24,991 nt of DNA, taken from positions 1-24,991 of the forward strand of contig CALMYW010000268.1 of NCBI GenBank assembly GCA_937873665.1, written 5' to 3'. The position numbers and the translations under genes are program-made. The notes beneath the pieces were generated by a model, which was given only the letters and a program-made list of their open reading frames with translations, was not told where the DNA came from and ran no database searches. Shown piece by piece: positions 1 through 8,484 of the stretch; within the stretch, counting starts at the first letter, position 1, and each line of letters starts with the position of its first letter. This DNA comes from an uncultured Sphingorhabdus sp. GTDB taxonomy: Bacteria > Pseudomonadota > Alphaproteobacteria > Sphingomonadales > Sphingomonadaceae.

Positions 1-48
1 CGAGATAAAGGAATGTGACTGGAGTTCAGACGTGTGCTCTTCCGATCT
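1..48. other. Illumina adapter contamination at contig start
   Basis: Bases 1-6 are the end of the P7 flow-cell primer (CGAGAT), bases 7-14 (AAAGGAAT) have the size and place of an 8-base index, and bases 15-48 are the standard TruSeq read-2 primer, beginning GTGACTGGAGTTC and ending CTCTTCCGATCT. This is synthetic sequence that should have been trimmed. The forward translation across it gives the well-known artefact peptide TGVQTCALPIS. Genomic sequence begins near base 49, so the window's left edge is a contig end and not a biological boundary. Confidence 0.98.
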
Positions 49-137
49 CGCGCATAGGGCAGGAATTTCGCTGGATCAGCCTCGCGTTGTGCCACTTTCA
101 GCGGCACCGCATTGGTGGGTGCGGTCAGCCTAGCCAT
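49..137 (-). CDS. virB4: VirB4 ATPase, N-terminal fragment (truncated by contig end)
   Basis: An ATG at 137-135 overlaps the virB3 stop (ATGGCTAG) and opens a frame that stays open to the adapter junction, about 29 residues. The fragment begins MARLTAPTNAVPLK and ends in a stretch containing ADPAKFLPYAR, which resembles the start of VirB4 proteins before the conserved H-x-D segment. VirB4 is the cytoplasmic or inner-membrane ATPase that powers pilus assembly and substrate transfer. No Walker motifs can be seen because they lie beyond the contig edge. The identification rests on position (directly after virB3, overlapping) plus this short similarity. Confidence 0.75.
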
Positions 138-474
138 GACGGCCAAAACCTTTGCGGCGGAGGCCAGTCAGCGGCAGCGGCGAATAGCTGCTGCCGCCCC
201 AGAAATTGCGGTTGCGGTTGCCGAGCTTCGTCCGTCCCCACAGGAACAGCAGCCGGAAGGCGTTGACATCGTGACGGACGATCAGCCTTGAGATTGAGTA
301 GCCGAAGGCAACGACCAGCGCGGCATAGATCGGGCTATTGGTCCAAATCAGCACCGACGCGCTGGAAATGAGCAGCAAGACGGCAGCCTCGATCGGAATC
401 CCTGCCCAAAGCGCCGGGCGCGTTACCGCGAGGAACAGCGTGTTTTTGGTCGGAGGTTCCGTGTCGTCGGTCAT
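130..474 (-). CDS. virB3: VirB3-like type IV secretion inner-membrane protein
   Basis: A protein of 114 residues starting MTDDTEPPTKNTLF, close to the usual VirB3 length. It has two adjacent hydrophobic stretches (about residues 22-60 in this numbering: ALWAGIPIEAAVLLLISS and IYAALVVAFGYSISRLI), followed by the VirB3-type segment VRHDVNAFRLLFLWGRTK. VirB3 sits in the inner membrane and works with VirB4. A longer in-frame start exists at 501, but it overlaps the virB2 end by 23 bases; the ATG at 474 lies 4 bases after the virB2 stop and puts the family-like sequence at the N terminus. It overlaps the virB4 start by 8 bases, as expected within a virB operon. Confidence 0.85.
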   Translation of the reverse strand: MTDDTEPPTKNTLFLAVTRPALWAGIPIEAAVLLLISSASVLIWTNSPIYAALVVAFGYSISRLIVRHDVNAFRLLFLWGRTKLGNRNRNFWGGSSYSPLPLTGLRRKGFGRHG

Positions 475-478
475 GGCC

Positions 479-844
479 CTATCCGGCAATCGCGCCGACA
501 ATCGCGTCAGCTGAAAAGACGATGGCGATCCCGATGATGACCGTGACCAGCACGGCGGTCGAAGCCCGGCCCGTAAACCACAGCAGACCCGTCACGATGA
601 CGGCGATGACCGCGAGGGTGCGAAGCAGCGTCGATGAGAGCAGACCGCGCACCTTGCTGGCAAAGCTCTCCAGATTCTGGGCGTAGGCGGGATCGGGAAT
701 CGCGACGGAAATGATCGCCGCCACGGCCAAGGCCGCGCCCCACAATATCGCGCTTTGCCGCAATTTGGGCATGGCATTGAAGCGGGCGACCACGTTTGCC
801 CGCCAGGTTCCGATGCCGCGCCCGGTTCTCAGGATGACATTCAT
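479..844 (-). CDS. virB2: VirB2/TrbC-type major pilin precursor
   Basis: A protein of 121 residues with a long signal sequence ending in a PAYA|Q signal-peptidase site near residues 55/56. The mature part of about 66 residues has two hydrophobic helices (around LRTLAVIAVIVTGLLWF and AVLVTVIIGIAIVFSA), the hallmark of the VirB2/TrbC conjugative pilin. The start at 844 overlaps the virB1 stop as ATGA and has a strong GAGGAG ribosome site 7-12 bases upstream. A second ATG at 772 would give a shorter, more typical signal peptide, but it lacks such support. The gene order B1-B2-B3-B4 supports the call. Confidence 0.9.
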   Translation of the reverse strand: MNVILRTGRGIGTWRANVVARFNAMPKLRQSAILWGAALAVAAIISVAIPDPAYAQNLESFASKVRGLLSSTLLRTLAVIAVIVTGLLWFTGRASTAVLVTVIIGIAIVFSADAIVGAIAG

Positions 845-1521
845 ATGCTGCTCCTCTCGATTTCGGCGAGAATTTGAGTTTCGCGGTCGTAAGCAGCACG
901 TTCAAAGACGTTCCACTTGGGCGGCGGTGCAGGTCGAGGCGCGATCGAAGGTGCTTGCGACGTAGTGTTTTCCAAGCTCAGCAGCTCGCGCAGTTCATCG
1001 CTTGCCGGTTCAGCGACGGCGACGGTCGGCCAGCTCGCGGCGTATGATATGCCAGCGTTCGCTATGCCTGCGTTCCCAACCACCTTGGCGACATAGCCAT
1101 TCCGAAAACCGCGCGTCTGGCTTCCCGTGTTATACATCGAGAGTGCGACCCGAAGGGCGGTTTGGGGATCGCGTCCTGGCTTCACCGCATTATAGTTGGT
1201 GGTGAGGACACGGGCCAAGGCGGCAACATTGGTGCAAGGGTCGAAAACCGTTTCCCAGGTCAGGCCGAGCCAGCGCATGTTGCGCGAGTTGATCTGTCCA
1301 AGCCCGAGATCCACGGAATATCCGGCTGCGACATAGCGCCGGGCGGTTGCCACGGCATCGGCAGCGTTGCTTTGTTTTGCCGGTTGCCGCCCACCGTTGA
1401 CGTTGAGTGCGAAAGGTTCGCCGCTGCTTTCGGTATTTATTATGGCCAGCACCGTTTCGGGTGCGACACTTGGCGCACACTGCGACGCCAATGCAAGCAA
1501 GGCGGTCGCAGAATAGGACAT
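841..1521 (-). CDS. virB1: VirB1-like lytic transglycosylase of type IV secretion system
   Basis: A protein of 226 residues with a lysozyme-like SLT domain over about residues 10-150. The catalytic Glu lies in INTESSGEPFALNVNG (near residue 31), followed by GLGQINSRN and the late motif ALSMYNTGS. VirB1 opens peptidoglycan for assembly of the secretion channel. The C-terminal third is Pro-rich (APSIAPRPAPPPKWNVF) and probably extended. The N terminus (SYSATALLALASQCAP) is only weakly hydrophobic, so export is not obvious. The start codon overlaps the stop of a possible 18-codon leader (TGATG). Its own ribosome site is weak (GGAAATAG about 8 bases upstream), which would fit translational coupling. 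Confidence 0.9.
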   Translation of the reverse strand: MSYSATALLALASQCAPSVAPETVLAIINTESSGEPFALNVNGGRQPAKQSNAADAVATARRYVAAGYSVDLGLGQINSRNMRWLGLTWETVFDPCTNVAALARVLTTNYNAVKPGRDPQTALRVALSMYNTGSQTRGFRNGYVAKVVGNAGIANAGISYAASWPTVAVAEPASDELRELLSLENTTSQAPSIAPRPAPPPKWNVFERAAYDRETQILAEIERSSI

Positions 1522-1577
1522 CAGAGGCTATTTCCAACAAGTCTGACGACTGTTCTTGGCTGTGACTTGCCTTTCAT
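1521..1577 (-). CDS. Possible 18-residue leader peptide upstream of virB1
   Basis: A short frame, MKGKSQPRTVVRLVGNSL, ends in a TGA that shares its last A with the virB1 ATG (TGATG). An AGGAG ribosome-binding sequence (1587-1591 on the reverse strand) lies 9 bases before its ATG and falls in the 3' arm of a perfect hairpin (1587-1610). Another overlapping frame (1528-1584, beginning MKDERQ) starts only 2 bases after the same AGGAG and is less well placed. There is no protein-level similarity to support it; the case rests only on the ribosome site, the coupling and the position. Confidence 0.35.
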   Translation of the reverse strand: MKGKSQPRTVVRLVGNSL

Positions 1578-1586
1578 CCTTCATCT

Positions 1587-1610
1587 CTCCTGAATTGTCG
1601 TTTTCAGGAG
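1587..1610 (-). promoter_or_regulatory. Hairpin that can hide the ribosome site upstream of virB1
   Basis: The arms CTCCTGAA and TTCAGGAG are perfect inverted repeats of 8 bases around an 8-base loop. In the virB transcript the 3' arm carries the AGGAG that precedes the possible leader frame and lies about 65 bases before the virB1 start. It is not followed by a T-run, so it does not look like a terminator. It could control translation, or be chance. Confidence 0.4.
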
Positions 1611-1626
1611 CGAATACCCTGTTCGA

Positions 1627-1644
1627 CTATCAACCTATTGATAG
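1627..1644. promoter_or_regulatory. Palindrome, possible operator in virB-lrp intergenic region
   Basis: CTATCAA (1627-1633) and TTGATAG (1638-1644) form a perfect inverted repeat of 7 bases around CCTA. The site lies about 106 bases upstream of virB1 and 242 bases upstream of the Lrp-type start, inside the only non-coding DNA between these divergent genes. Its AT-rich symmetric form fits a binding site for a dimeric regulator such as the neighbouring Lrp-family protein, but this is only inference. Confidence 0.35.
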
Positions 1645-1885
1645 CTAATGGACAAATGGTTCAGCTATGGATTCAGAAAGGCGTTAGGGGCGTTTCGACT
1701 TGCCAATCGAAGCCGCTAACGGACTTTGACCTTCAATCTTGATCCTGCGGACTGGGTTCATCGCGTCGCTGGTTGGGTTCGCTGACTGCCGATTCCTGAG
1801 GCAAGTTCATAGAAGTAAGGCGAAAACGGACTTTTGCCTTCGCAATCTCAAGGCCTCGCTGGTGTCATCCAGCTAGGGGCTAAGC

Positions 1886-2347
1886 ATGAACCGAAGCCGA
1901 TATGTAACCCGGCGCCTCGATACCATTGATCGAGAGATTATTACGGCGTTGACCGAAGACGGCCGGATGACCATCCGCGACCTTGCCGACAAGATCGGAA
2001 TGTCCAGCCCCAGCGTGACCGAGCGGATACATAAGCTGGAAGACGCAGGCGCGATCCGGGGTTACACGGTGCAGGTCGATCCCAAAGTCTTCGGTCTTGG
2101 TATCGCCGCGCATGTGCGTATGCACGCAAGGCCCGGTGAAGTAAAAAGGGTCGCGCAAATGCTGTTCGACGCGCCTGAGGTTGTCGAGGCGGATCACGTC
2201 ACAGGCGAGGACTGCTTTTTCGCCAAAGTGGTGGTGTGCGACGTGCAGGCACTTGAGTCCGTCGTTGATCGCTTCCTGCCGTTTGCATCGACCGATACGG
2301 CCATCATCCAATCGTCAACAGTCGTCCGACGCCTTCCGAAATTGTAG
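1886..2347 (+). CDS. Lrp/AsnC-family transcriptional regulator (element-linked)
   Basis: A protein of 153 residues with the usual two-part Lrp layout. An N-terminal winged helix-turn-helix spans about residues 11-60 (LDTIDREIITALTEDGRMTIRD..., then MSSPSVTERIHKLEDAGAIRGY). It is followed by a RAM-type ligand and oligomer domain with VVEADHVTGEDCFFAKVVV around residues 95-115. Such proteins bind DNA as dimers and octamers and often answer to amino acids. An AGGGG ribosome site lies a few bases before the ATG. It is divergent from virB1 and convergent with cusF, so it may regulate the transfer genes, itself, or neither. It is a different protein from the Lrp homologue at 22203-22667. Confidence 0.93.
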   Translation: MNRSRYVTRRLDTIDREIITALTEDGRMTIRDLADKIGMSSPSVTERIHKLEDAGAIRGYTVQVDPKVFGLGIAAHVRMHARPGEVKRVAQMLFDAPEVVEADHVTGEDCFFAKVVVCDVQALESVVDRFLPFASTDTAIIQSSTVVRRLPKL

Positions 2348-2366
2348 CATTCCTGCCGCGGAATGC
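2347..2366 (+). other. Stem-loop directly after the lrp stop codon
   Basis: GCATTCC and GGAATGC form a perfect 7-base stem with a 6-base loop, starting on the last base of the TAG stop. No T-run follows, so a standard intrinsic terminator is not supported. It may still end or protect the lrp transcript in this convergent gap. The rest of 2367-2492 shows nothing recognisable apart from a second weak inverted repeat (2473-2479 with 2493-2499) at the cusF end. Confidence 0.35.
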
Positions 2367-2492
2367 CGCGTTGAGGACGCCCACGCAGTGCCGTTGGCGC
2401 GAACGCTTGGCTGCGGCCCGTTCCAGCGGAACCGGAATCGGACAACGCCTATTTGCCAGTGAATTTGGGCAAGCCGTAAAGCGGACGGAACC

Positions 2493-2852
2493 TTACGGCA
2501 CCATTCCGATTGCAGTGACCGTGCCTGCCTTGCCATCCCAGTCTATCTCGAAGCTGACCTTGTCGCCGACCTTCACGTCCTTCAGAATTTCCGGCTTGGC
2601 GGCAAAGCCCATCTTCATGGCAGGCCATTGCAGTTCAGCAAGTTCGCTGTGATCGAGCGTAACCGTCCCCTTGGCCGGGTCGATCGCCGTCACGGTTCCG
2701 GTGCCTTTGCCGTGCTTGACCTCGGCCGACATTGCCATATCGCCCATTGCCTCAGCAGTAGCTTCCGCCTTTGGCGCTTCCGCTTTCTTGTCGCAGCCTG
2801 CCAGACCCAGCGGTAAGGTAATCATCGCGGCCATCAAAACTGTCTTCTTCAT
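2493..2852 (-). CDS. cusF: CusF-like periplasmic copper-binding lipoprotein
   Basis: A protein of 119 residues with a lipoprotein signal ending LAGC (Cys20 as the predicted lipidated residue), a low-complexity Ala/Glu/Met linker, and a CusF domain from about residue 48. The Cu(I)/Ag(I) ligand set of E. coli CusF (His36, Trp44, Met47, Met49) is present here as His68, Trp76, Met79 and Met81, with the same spacing. CusF passes copper to the CusCBA pump. E. coli CusF is soluble and periplasmic; this one is probably membrane-anchored. It starts 1 base after the cusA stop and has a strong AAAGGAG ribosome site inside the cusA end, so it is the last gene of the cus operon. Confidence 0.93.
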   Translation of the reverse strand: MKKTVLMAAMITLPLGLAGCDKKAEAPKAEATAEAMGDMAMSAEVKHGKGTGTVTAIDPAKGTVTLDHSELAELQWPAMKMGFAAKPEILKDVKVGDKVSFEIDWDGKAGTVTAIGMVP

Positions 2853-2853
2853 T

Positions 2854-5800
2854 TCACGTCTCCTTTGGTAGAACTTGGGTGCGGCGTCTCATCAGCAAAT
2901 AGGCCGCAGGAATGATAAGCATCGAGAGCAACGGCGCGGTGAGCATCCCGCCGATCATGGGGGCGGCTATCCGGCTCATCACTTCGGAGCCGGTGCCGGT
3001 GCCGATCAGGATAGGAAACAGGCCAGCGAGGATCACGGCGACCGTCATGGCTTTGGGGCGCACACGCAGCAACGCGCCTTCGCGGACGGCAGCCTCGACA
3101 TCTTCGGGACTGTGTTCCGCCAGCGCGTGTTTGAGGTAGATCAGCATCACCACGCCAAATTCCGCAGCGACACCGGCAAGCGCGATGAACCCGACGCCAG
3201 TTGCGACCGACTGGTTGTAGCCGAGCAGATAGAGCAGCCAGACGCCGCCGGTGAGAGCAAACGGCAGTGTCGCCATGATGAGCGCGGCCTCGTCCCAGCG
3301 CCGGAAGGTGGCATAGAGCAGCGCGAAGATGATAAGCAGGGTTGCTGGAACGACGATCTTTAACCGCTGGGTCGCGCGTTCGAGAAACTCGAACTGACCG
3401 GTGTAAGCAACACTGATGCCGGGCGGCAGTTTTACCTTTTCAGCAATAGCACGTTGCAGATCGCCGACGATTTCCGTGAGCGCACGGCCCCGGCCATCGA
3501 CATAGACCCATGTAGCCGGGCGACCATTCTCGCTCCGCAGCATCGGCGGGCCATTGGTGATGCGGACATCGGCGACTGTTCCCAGCGTAATTTGCGCGCG
3601 TGAAGGCGTCAGCACCGGCAGGTTGACAAGTTCATCCAGACTGTCGCGGATTTCGCGGGGGTAGCGGACGTTGATCGGATAGCGCGCCAAGCCTTCGACC
3701 GTCTGGCCGATGACTTCGCCGCCAATCGCACCGGACACCACGGCCTGCACATCATCGACATTCATGCCGTAGCGCGCGGCGGCGGCGCGGTTGATGCTGA
3801 CGTCGATATAGCGCCCGCCGGTCAGCCGTTCGGCGAGGGCAGAGCTGATCCCCGGCACGGTCTTTGCCACGCCTTCAATCTCGCGCGCCACGCGGTCGAT
3901 CTCGTCGAGGTTCGCGCCCGAGACTTTCACTCCGATCGGACTCTTGATCCCCGTCGCCAGCATGTCGATCCGGTTGCGGATCGGCGGTATCCAGAAATTG
4001 GCGAGGCCGGGGACTTTGACGGTGCGGTCGAGTTCTTCAATCAGCTTTTCCTGAGTCATGCCGGCCCGCCACTCAGCTTTGGGTTTGAACCGGATCGTCG
4101 TCTCGAACATTTCGAGCGGGGCCGGGTCGGTCGCCATATCGGCACGGCCAGCCTTGCCAAATACGCTTTCGACCTCTGGCACGGTCTTGATGAGGCGGTC
4201 GGTTTGCTGGAGCAGCATCGACGCCTTGGCGCTCGATATTCCCGGCAGGGCCGAGGGCATATAGAGCAGATCGCCTTCGTTCATTTGCGGCATGAACTCG
4301 CCGCCGGTCTGGCTGATCGGCCACAGGCTTGAGGCAAAAACCAGCCCGGCGATGAGCAAAGCCTGTTTGGGCTTCGCCAGCACCCAGTCGAGTGCAGGAC
4401 GGTAGATGCGCGTAAGAAAGCGGTTGATCGGGTTGCTGTCTTCAGCGGGAATCTTCCCCCGGATCAGCCAGCCCATCAGCACCGGCACCAAAGTAATCGA
4501 CAGCAGCGCGGCGGCGGCCATCGCATAGGTCTTGGTGAAGGCCAGCGGCGCAAACAGCCTCCCTTCCTGCCCTTGCAGCGAGAAGATCGGGATGAACGAA
4601 AAGGTGATGATGAGCAGGCTGAGGAACAATGCCGGACCGACCTCTGCGGCAGCATCGGTAATGACCCGCCAGCGTTCCGTGCCTTCAAGTTCCTTATCGG
4701 GGTTATCATGTGCCCAGCGTTCCAGATGTTTGTGAGCGTTTTCGATCATCACCACCGCAGCATCGACCATCGCCCCGATGGCAATGGCGATACCGCCCAA
4801 TGATAGGATATTGGCGTTGAGACCCTGAACGCGCATGATGATGAAGGCGATCAAAATGCCGAGCGGCAGCGTCAGGATCGCCACCAGCGCCGATCGAGCG
4901 TGCCAGAGGAACAGGCCGCAGACGAGTGCAACAATCGCAAATTCTTCGAGCAGCTTGGAGGTGAGGTTTTCGACCGCACGGTCGATCAGGCCCGAACGGT
5001 CATAGGTCGTCACAATCTCGACGCCCTTGGGTAGCCCCGCTTTCAGTTCGGCGAGTTTGGTGCGGACGCCCTCGATCACTTCGCGGGCGTTCTTGCCCTG
5101 CCGCATGACGATGACGCCGCCCGCGACTTCGCCCTGGCCGTTGAGTTCGGCAATCCCGCGCCGCATGTCTGGGCCGAGCTGAACCGTGGCGACATCGCCT
5201 ACGGTTACGGGAACGCCGCCCGCCGCGCTCCGCACCGGAACCGCGCGGAAGTCATCGAGCGTTTTGAGATAGCCGGTGGCGCGCACGACATATTCGGCTT
5301 CGGCCATCTCGACCACGGCGCCGCCGGTTTCCTGATTGGCACGTTTGAGCGCGTCGGAAACATCGCTCGCCGTCACCCCGTAGGAGGCGAGCCGCTGCGG
5401 ATCGACCACGACCTGATATTGTTTGACCATGCCGCCGATGCTGGCGACTTCGGCGACACCGGGGACGGCTTTGAGTTCGTAGCGGAGGAACCAGTCCTGG
5501 ATGCTGCGGAGCTGCGCCAGATCGTGTCGCCCGGTCTTGTCCACCAGCGCATATTCGTAAATCCAACCCACCCCGGTTGCATCGGGACCGAGCGAGGCCG
5601 TCGCGCCCGGTGGCAGGCGGCCCTGCACCTGGCTCAGATATTCCAGCACGCGCGATCTTGCCCAATAGAGATCGGTGCCATCGTCAAACAGCACATAGAC
5701 GAAGCTGTCGCCGACGAAGGAATATCCCCGCACAACGCGCGCGCCGGGAACCGAGAGCATTGTCGTCGTAAGCGGGTAAGTGACCTGGTTCTCGACAATC

Positions 5801-5976
5801 TGCGGCGCTTGCCCCGGATAGGAGGTGCGGATGATGACCTGCACGTCGGAGAGATCGGGCAAGGCATCCACCGGAGTCGTGCGGATTGCGCCGACGCCGA
5901 TGATGGTCAGCACGAGCGCAGCGACCACGACCAGCCCGCGCGCCCTGACCGACCAGCGAATGATGGCTTCGATCAT
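2854..5976 (-). CDS. cusA: CusA Cu(I)/Ag(I) efflux RND pump
   Basis: A full-length heavy-metal RND transporter of 1040 residues (E. coli CusA has 1047). The three-Met substrate site of E. coli CusA is present at the same positions: Met573 (LLYMPS), Met623 (LEMFETT) and Met672 (IDMLATG). The Met ladder residues Met403, Met410, Met486 and Met501 are also there, while position 391 is Leu. The proton-relay residues Asp405 and Glu939 are conserved, and Lys975 aligns with E. coli Lys984 after a 9-residue shorter loop. This marks it as copper/silver-type, not the zinc/cobalt CzcA type. It pumps Cu(I) from periplasm or cytoplasm through CusBC. The start overlaps the cusB stop (ATGA). Confidence 0.97.
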   Translation of the reverse strand: MIEAIIRWSVRARGLVVVAALVLTIIGVGAIRTTPVDALPDLSDVQVIIRTSYPGQAPQIVENQVTYPLTTTMLSVPGARVVRGYSFVGDSFVYVLFDDGTDLYWARSRVLEYLSQVQGRLPPGATASLGPDATGVGWIYEYALVDKTGRHDLAQLRSIQDWFLRYELKAVPGVAEVASIGGMVKQYQVVVDPQRLASYGVTASDVSDALKRANQETGGAVVEMAEAEYVVRATGYLKTLDDFRAVPVRSAAGGVPVTVGDVATVQLGPDMRRGIAELNGQGEVAGGVIVMRQGKNAREVIEGVRTKLAELKAGLPKGVEIVTTYDRSGLIDRAVENLTSKLLEEFAIVALVCGLFLWHARSALVAILTLPLGILIAFIIMRVQGLNANILSLGGIAIAIGAMVDAAVVMIENAHKHLERWAHDNPDKELEGTERWRVITDAAAEVGPALFLSLLIITFSFIPIFSLQGQEGRLFAPLAFTKTYAMAAAALLSITLVPVLMGWLIRGKIPAEDSNPINRFLTRIYRPALDWVLAKPKQALLIAGLVFASSLWPISQTGGEFMPQMNEGDLLYMPSALPGISSAKASMLLQQTDRLIKTVPEVESVFGKAGRADMATDPAPLEMFETTIRFKPKAEWRAGMTQEKLIEELDRTVKVPGLANFWIPPIRNRIDMLATGIKSPIGVKVSGANLDEIDRVAREIEGVAKTVPGISSALAERLTGGRYIDVSINRAAAARYGMNVDDVQAVVSGAIGGEVIGQTVEGLARYPINVRYPREIRDSLDELVNLPVLTPSRAQITLGTVADVRITNGPPMLRSENGRPATWVYVDGRGRALTEIVGDLQRAIAEKVKLPPGISVAYTGQFEFLERATQRLKIVVPATLLIIFALLYATFRRWDEAALIMATLPFALTGGVWLLYLLGYNQSVATGVGFIALAGVAAEFGVVMLIYLKHALAEHSPEDVEAAVREGALLRVRPKAMTVAVILAGLFPILIGTGTGSEVMSRIAAPMIGGMLTAPLLSMLIIPAAYLLMRRRTQVLPKET

Positions 5977-7211
5977 TTGGCACCGCCGAGCGGGCGGACG
6001 GCGATGCCGGTCAGGCTCGCTTCGGAATCGAGCAGGAATTGCCCCGAAGCGACGACCTTTTCACCGATGCTCAATCCTTCGAGTATCTCCGTCTGCCCGC
6101 CGCCTTCGCGGCCTGCGCGCACTTCGGCGGGGTGATAACGTCCGTCGCCCGTGGCCAGCATGACGATTGTGCGGGTGCCGGTGCGGATAACCGCTTCGCT
6201 TGGGACAAGCAGTGCGGGCCGTTCATCGCCACTGAGCGCGACTTGAGCGAACATGCCGGGTCGCAGCCGACCGCCGCGATTGGCCAGTTCGATCCGCACG
6301 GTGAGCGTTCGGCTATCGGCTTGCGCGGTCGGCAGGATCGCAATGATCCGTCCGCCGAACGTCTCGCCCGGAAACGCCGTGAGGCTTGCGGTCGCGCTCT
6401 GCCCGATCCGCACCGCACCTGCCTGTGCTTCGGGAACGGCGGCATTGAGCCACACTGTGCCAATGCCGGTCACTTGGGCCAGCGTCTGCCCTTGTGCCAA
6501 AGTCACGCCCGCGCGCGCATCAAGCGTCTGGATCACGCCCGAAATCGGCGAGGTGATAGTGATCGTGCCATTCGTCCGCCCGCTTCGCTCCACACTGGCG
6601 ATTAGGCCATCGGACATGCCCATCAGCCGCAATCGGTGGCGCGCGGCTGCGGTAAGGTCCGGCTTACCGAGCCGCTTGACCGCGAGAAACTCGGTCTGTG
6701 CGCCGCCCCATTCGGGCAATTGTACATCGGCAATCGGCGCACCTGCGCGGATCACATCGCCCGGAGCGCGGGCATAAACCCGTGAGACAAACCCGCCCGA
6801 GCGCGCCTGCACGATCGCCACATCGCGCTGGTTGAAATCGACGCTGCCGGTGACGCTAAGCGTTGCCGCCAGACTGCCCATTTTTGCCTCAACGACACGG
6901 ATGCCGAGATTCTGCATGGCCGATGGGTCAATGCTGACCCCCGATGCGGCACTTGATGCACCGGCTTCGTCCGCATATTTCGGTTCAAGCTGCATATCCA
7001 TGAACGGCGATTTGCCGGGCTTGTCGAACTTCTGGTTCGGAAACCTCGGGTGTTATTAATAGGGGATTTGGCGGCCATCGGCGTTTGGGGGGGCTGGGGG
7101 TGTCGCATCTCCGCCCCGCTGACCGAGCCAATATCCGCCGCCGCCAGCGATCAGAACTGCCGCCAGTAACCCCGCGCGCCAGCGCGCCGAAAATGTCGCG
7201 TCCGTGCTCAT
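5973..7211 (-). pseudogene. cusB: CusB efflux adaptor, interrupted by two in-frame TAA codons
   Basis: The natural start is the ATG at 7211-7209, which overlaps the cusC stop (ATGA), like the other junctions in this operon. From there the frame encodes a membrane anchor (RAGLLAAVLIAGGGGYWLG) and 51 codons in total, then TAA TAA (7058-7053). It continues in the same frame into HPRFPNQKFDKPGKSPFMDM and a complete CusB body ending at 5973. The whole frame would be 412 codons; E. coli CusB has 407 residues. The stops replace residues of the metal-binding segment (FWYDPM in E. coli), and the first of its three Met ligands is Arg here. The body has the usual barrel-sandwich and beta-barrel parts. 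A restart at the ATG at 7001 (342 residues) is possible but has no clear ribosome site and would lack the export signal. Either the gene is broken or the sequence is wrong at this point. Confidence 0.82.
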
Positions 7212-8440
7212 GGCCGCATCTCCCCATAGGTAAAATTGATCCGGATGGCGTCGCGCGCGACATCGGCCTCGCGTGCCAAAGCATCGACCTCGGCCTCGGC
7301 CAGCGACAAGGACGAAAGCAGCGCACTTCCGAGATCGAGCCTGCCCGCCGCATAGCTCGCCATGTCGAGTTCACCCCGGCGCTTGGCGAGCGGGACAAGC
7401 GTTTGGCGAGCGTTCATCAGCCGCTGGTGGTGCATGGCGTGATCGGCGAGGTCGCCATCAAGCGCCGCAAGTAGTTCGCGTTCGCCCGCGTCGCGCAGCA
7501 GCCGCGCGCGGCTGGCTTCGCTTTCGCGCGCTGCGATCAGCGGATCTTGCCGCCGCTTCCCGAAGAATGGCAGGTCGATGCTGAACGTGACCGAAACCAT
7601 GTCGCCAAAGGCTGGATCGCGGCGACCATAGGAGGTGCCGACCCGCCAGTCGGGCCGTTTGTCGGCGCGGGCGAGTTCGGTGTCAGCCTCCGCTATGCGC
7701 GTTTCGGCATCGAGGGCTTGCAGGCGGGGAAGTGTGTCCAACCGCGCCCCCAAGGCGGGGCCATCGACTTCGAGAACAGGTGGATCGCCGGACACGTCAG
7801 CTTGTGCGTCGCCGGTGAGGCGCGCAAGTCTGGCCTGAGCCTTGGCGACTTCGGCGGTCAGCTCGCTGCGGCGGTCGGTGACCGCCGCGCGCAATTGCTC
7901 CGGTTCGAGCGCCTGTGAGGGCCGGGCGGAACCCGAAGCCAGCCGCGCCGAAACCGTCGCCTGCAAATCGCCGAGGCTTTCGTCGAGCAATTGTAGCTGG
8001 GCAAGTCTCCGTTTGGCATAATAGAGATCGACCCAGGCGAGCGCGGTTTCGAGCAGGATATTCTGTGCTTCTACCGCCAGACCGGCTTCGGCCACGCCGA
8101 TTTCCGCCTGCGCCCGTCCGCGCTGGGCGCGGCGCTTGGCCGGATTGGGAAACGCCTGTTCGATCCCGACCCGCGCCATCGTCATTTCGTCGCGGTTGAA
8201 GGTGAACGCTGGCGGTCCCGAGATCGGGAAATTGTCAATGCCGACCGACAGGGTAGGATCGGGAAGCTGTCCGGCGGCAATGCTGGCCGTGCGCGACGCT
8301 TCAACGCCAGCCTGGTTCGCCTGCACCGAAGGCGCGCTGCCCGCCGCGCGCTCCAGCGCGGCATTGAACGTCAAGGGTTCGGCCAGTGCCAGCGAAGGCA
8401 TGGCAGAGGCCAATAACGCAGTGGAAATCAGATATCGCAT
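7208..8440 (-). CDS. cusC: TolC-family outer membrane factor of the Cus pump (CusC-like)
   Basis: A protein of 410 residues with a signal peptide ending SLALA, then two repeats of the outer-membrane efflux protein fold. These are rich in Ala/Leu/Glu coiled-coil helices (for example GLAVEAQNILLETALAWVDLYYAKRRLAQLQLLDESL). It should form the outer-membrane channel that CusA and CusB dock to. A longer frame starts at 8461, but the ATG at 8440 has a GGGG ribosome site and gives a clean signal peptide. The stop overlaps the cusB start by 4 bases. It is shorter than E. coli CusC, has no lipobox, and resembles the TolC-type proteins of alphaproteobacterial metal operons. Confidence 0.9.
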   Translation of the reverse strand: MRYLISTALLASAMPSLALAEPLTFNAALERAAGSAPSVQANQAGVEASRTASIAAGQLPDPTLSVGIDNFPISGPPAFTFNRDEMTMARVGIEQAFPNPAKRRAQRGRAQAEIGVAEAGLAVEAQNILLETALAWVDLYYAKRRLAQLQLLDESLGDLQATVSARLASGSARPSQALEPEQLRAAVTDRRSELTAEVAKAQARLARLTGDAQADVSGDPPVLEVDGPALGARLDTLPRLQALDAETRIAEADTELARADKRPDWRVGTSYGRRDPAFGDMVSVTFSIDLPFFGKRRQDPLIAARESEASRARLLRDAGERELLAALDGDLADHAMHHQRLMNARQTLVPLAKRRGELDMASYAAGRLDLGSALLSSLSLAEAEVDALAREADVARDAIRINFTYGEMRP

Positions 8441-8484
8441 ATTGTGGCCCCGTTTCAACATGGGGATGCCGTGGTGGCTGCCAT

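Larger units (their letters stand above)
1585..1885. other. Intergenic region between divergent virB and lrp genes
   Basis: About 300 bases separate the divergent virB1 leader and the Lrp-type gene, so promoters for both should lie here. Two palindromes are visible: the hairpin at 1587-1610 and CTATCAA-CCTA-TTGATAG at 1627-1644, a perfect 7-base inverted repeat that could be an operator. I see no convincing sigma-70 hexamer pair, no RNA gene and no further credible coding frame. The DNA is visibly more AT-rich than the neighbouring genes. Confidence 0.6.

Noticed and set aside
15..266. Forward frame beginning with TGVQTCALPIS
   Set aside because: It is the translation of the Illumina read-2 adapter joined to the antisense of virB3/virB4, a known database artefact.
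2473..2499. Intrinsic terminator at the end of cusF
   Set aside because: GCCGTAA/TTACGGC is a weak 7-base stem with a 13-base loop, starts within the stop codon, and has no T-run after it.
5973..7001. Intact cusB starting at the ATG at 7001
   Set aside because: That start lies inside the conserved FMDM motif, has no ribosome site and lacks the export anchor; the coupled start at 7211 and the in-frame similarity upstream show that it is an interrupted longer gene.
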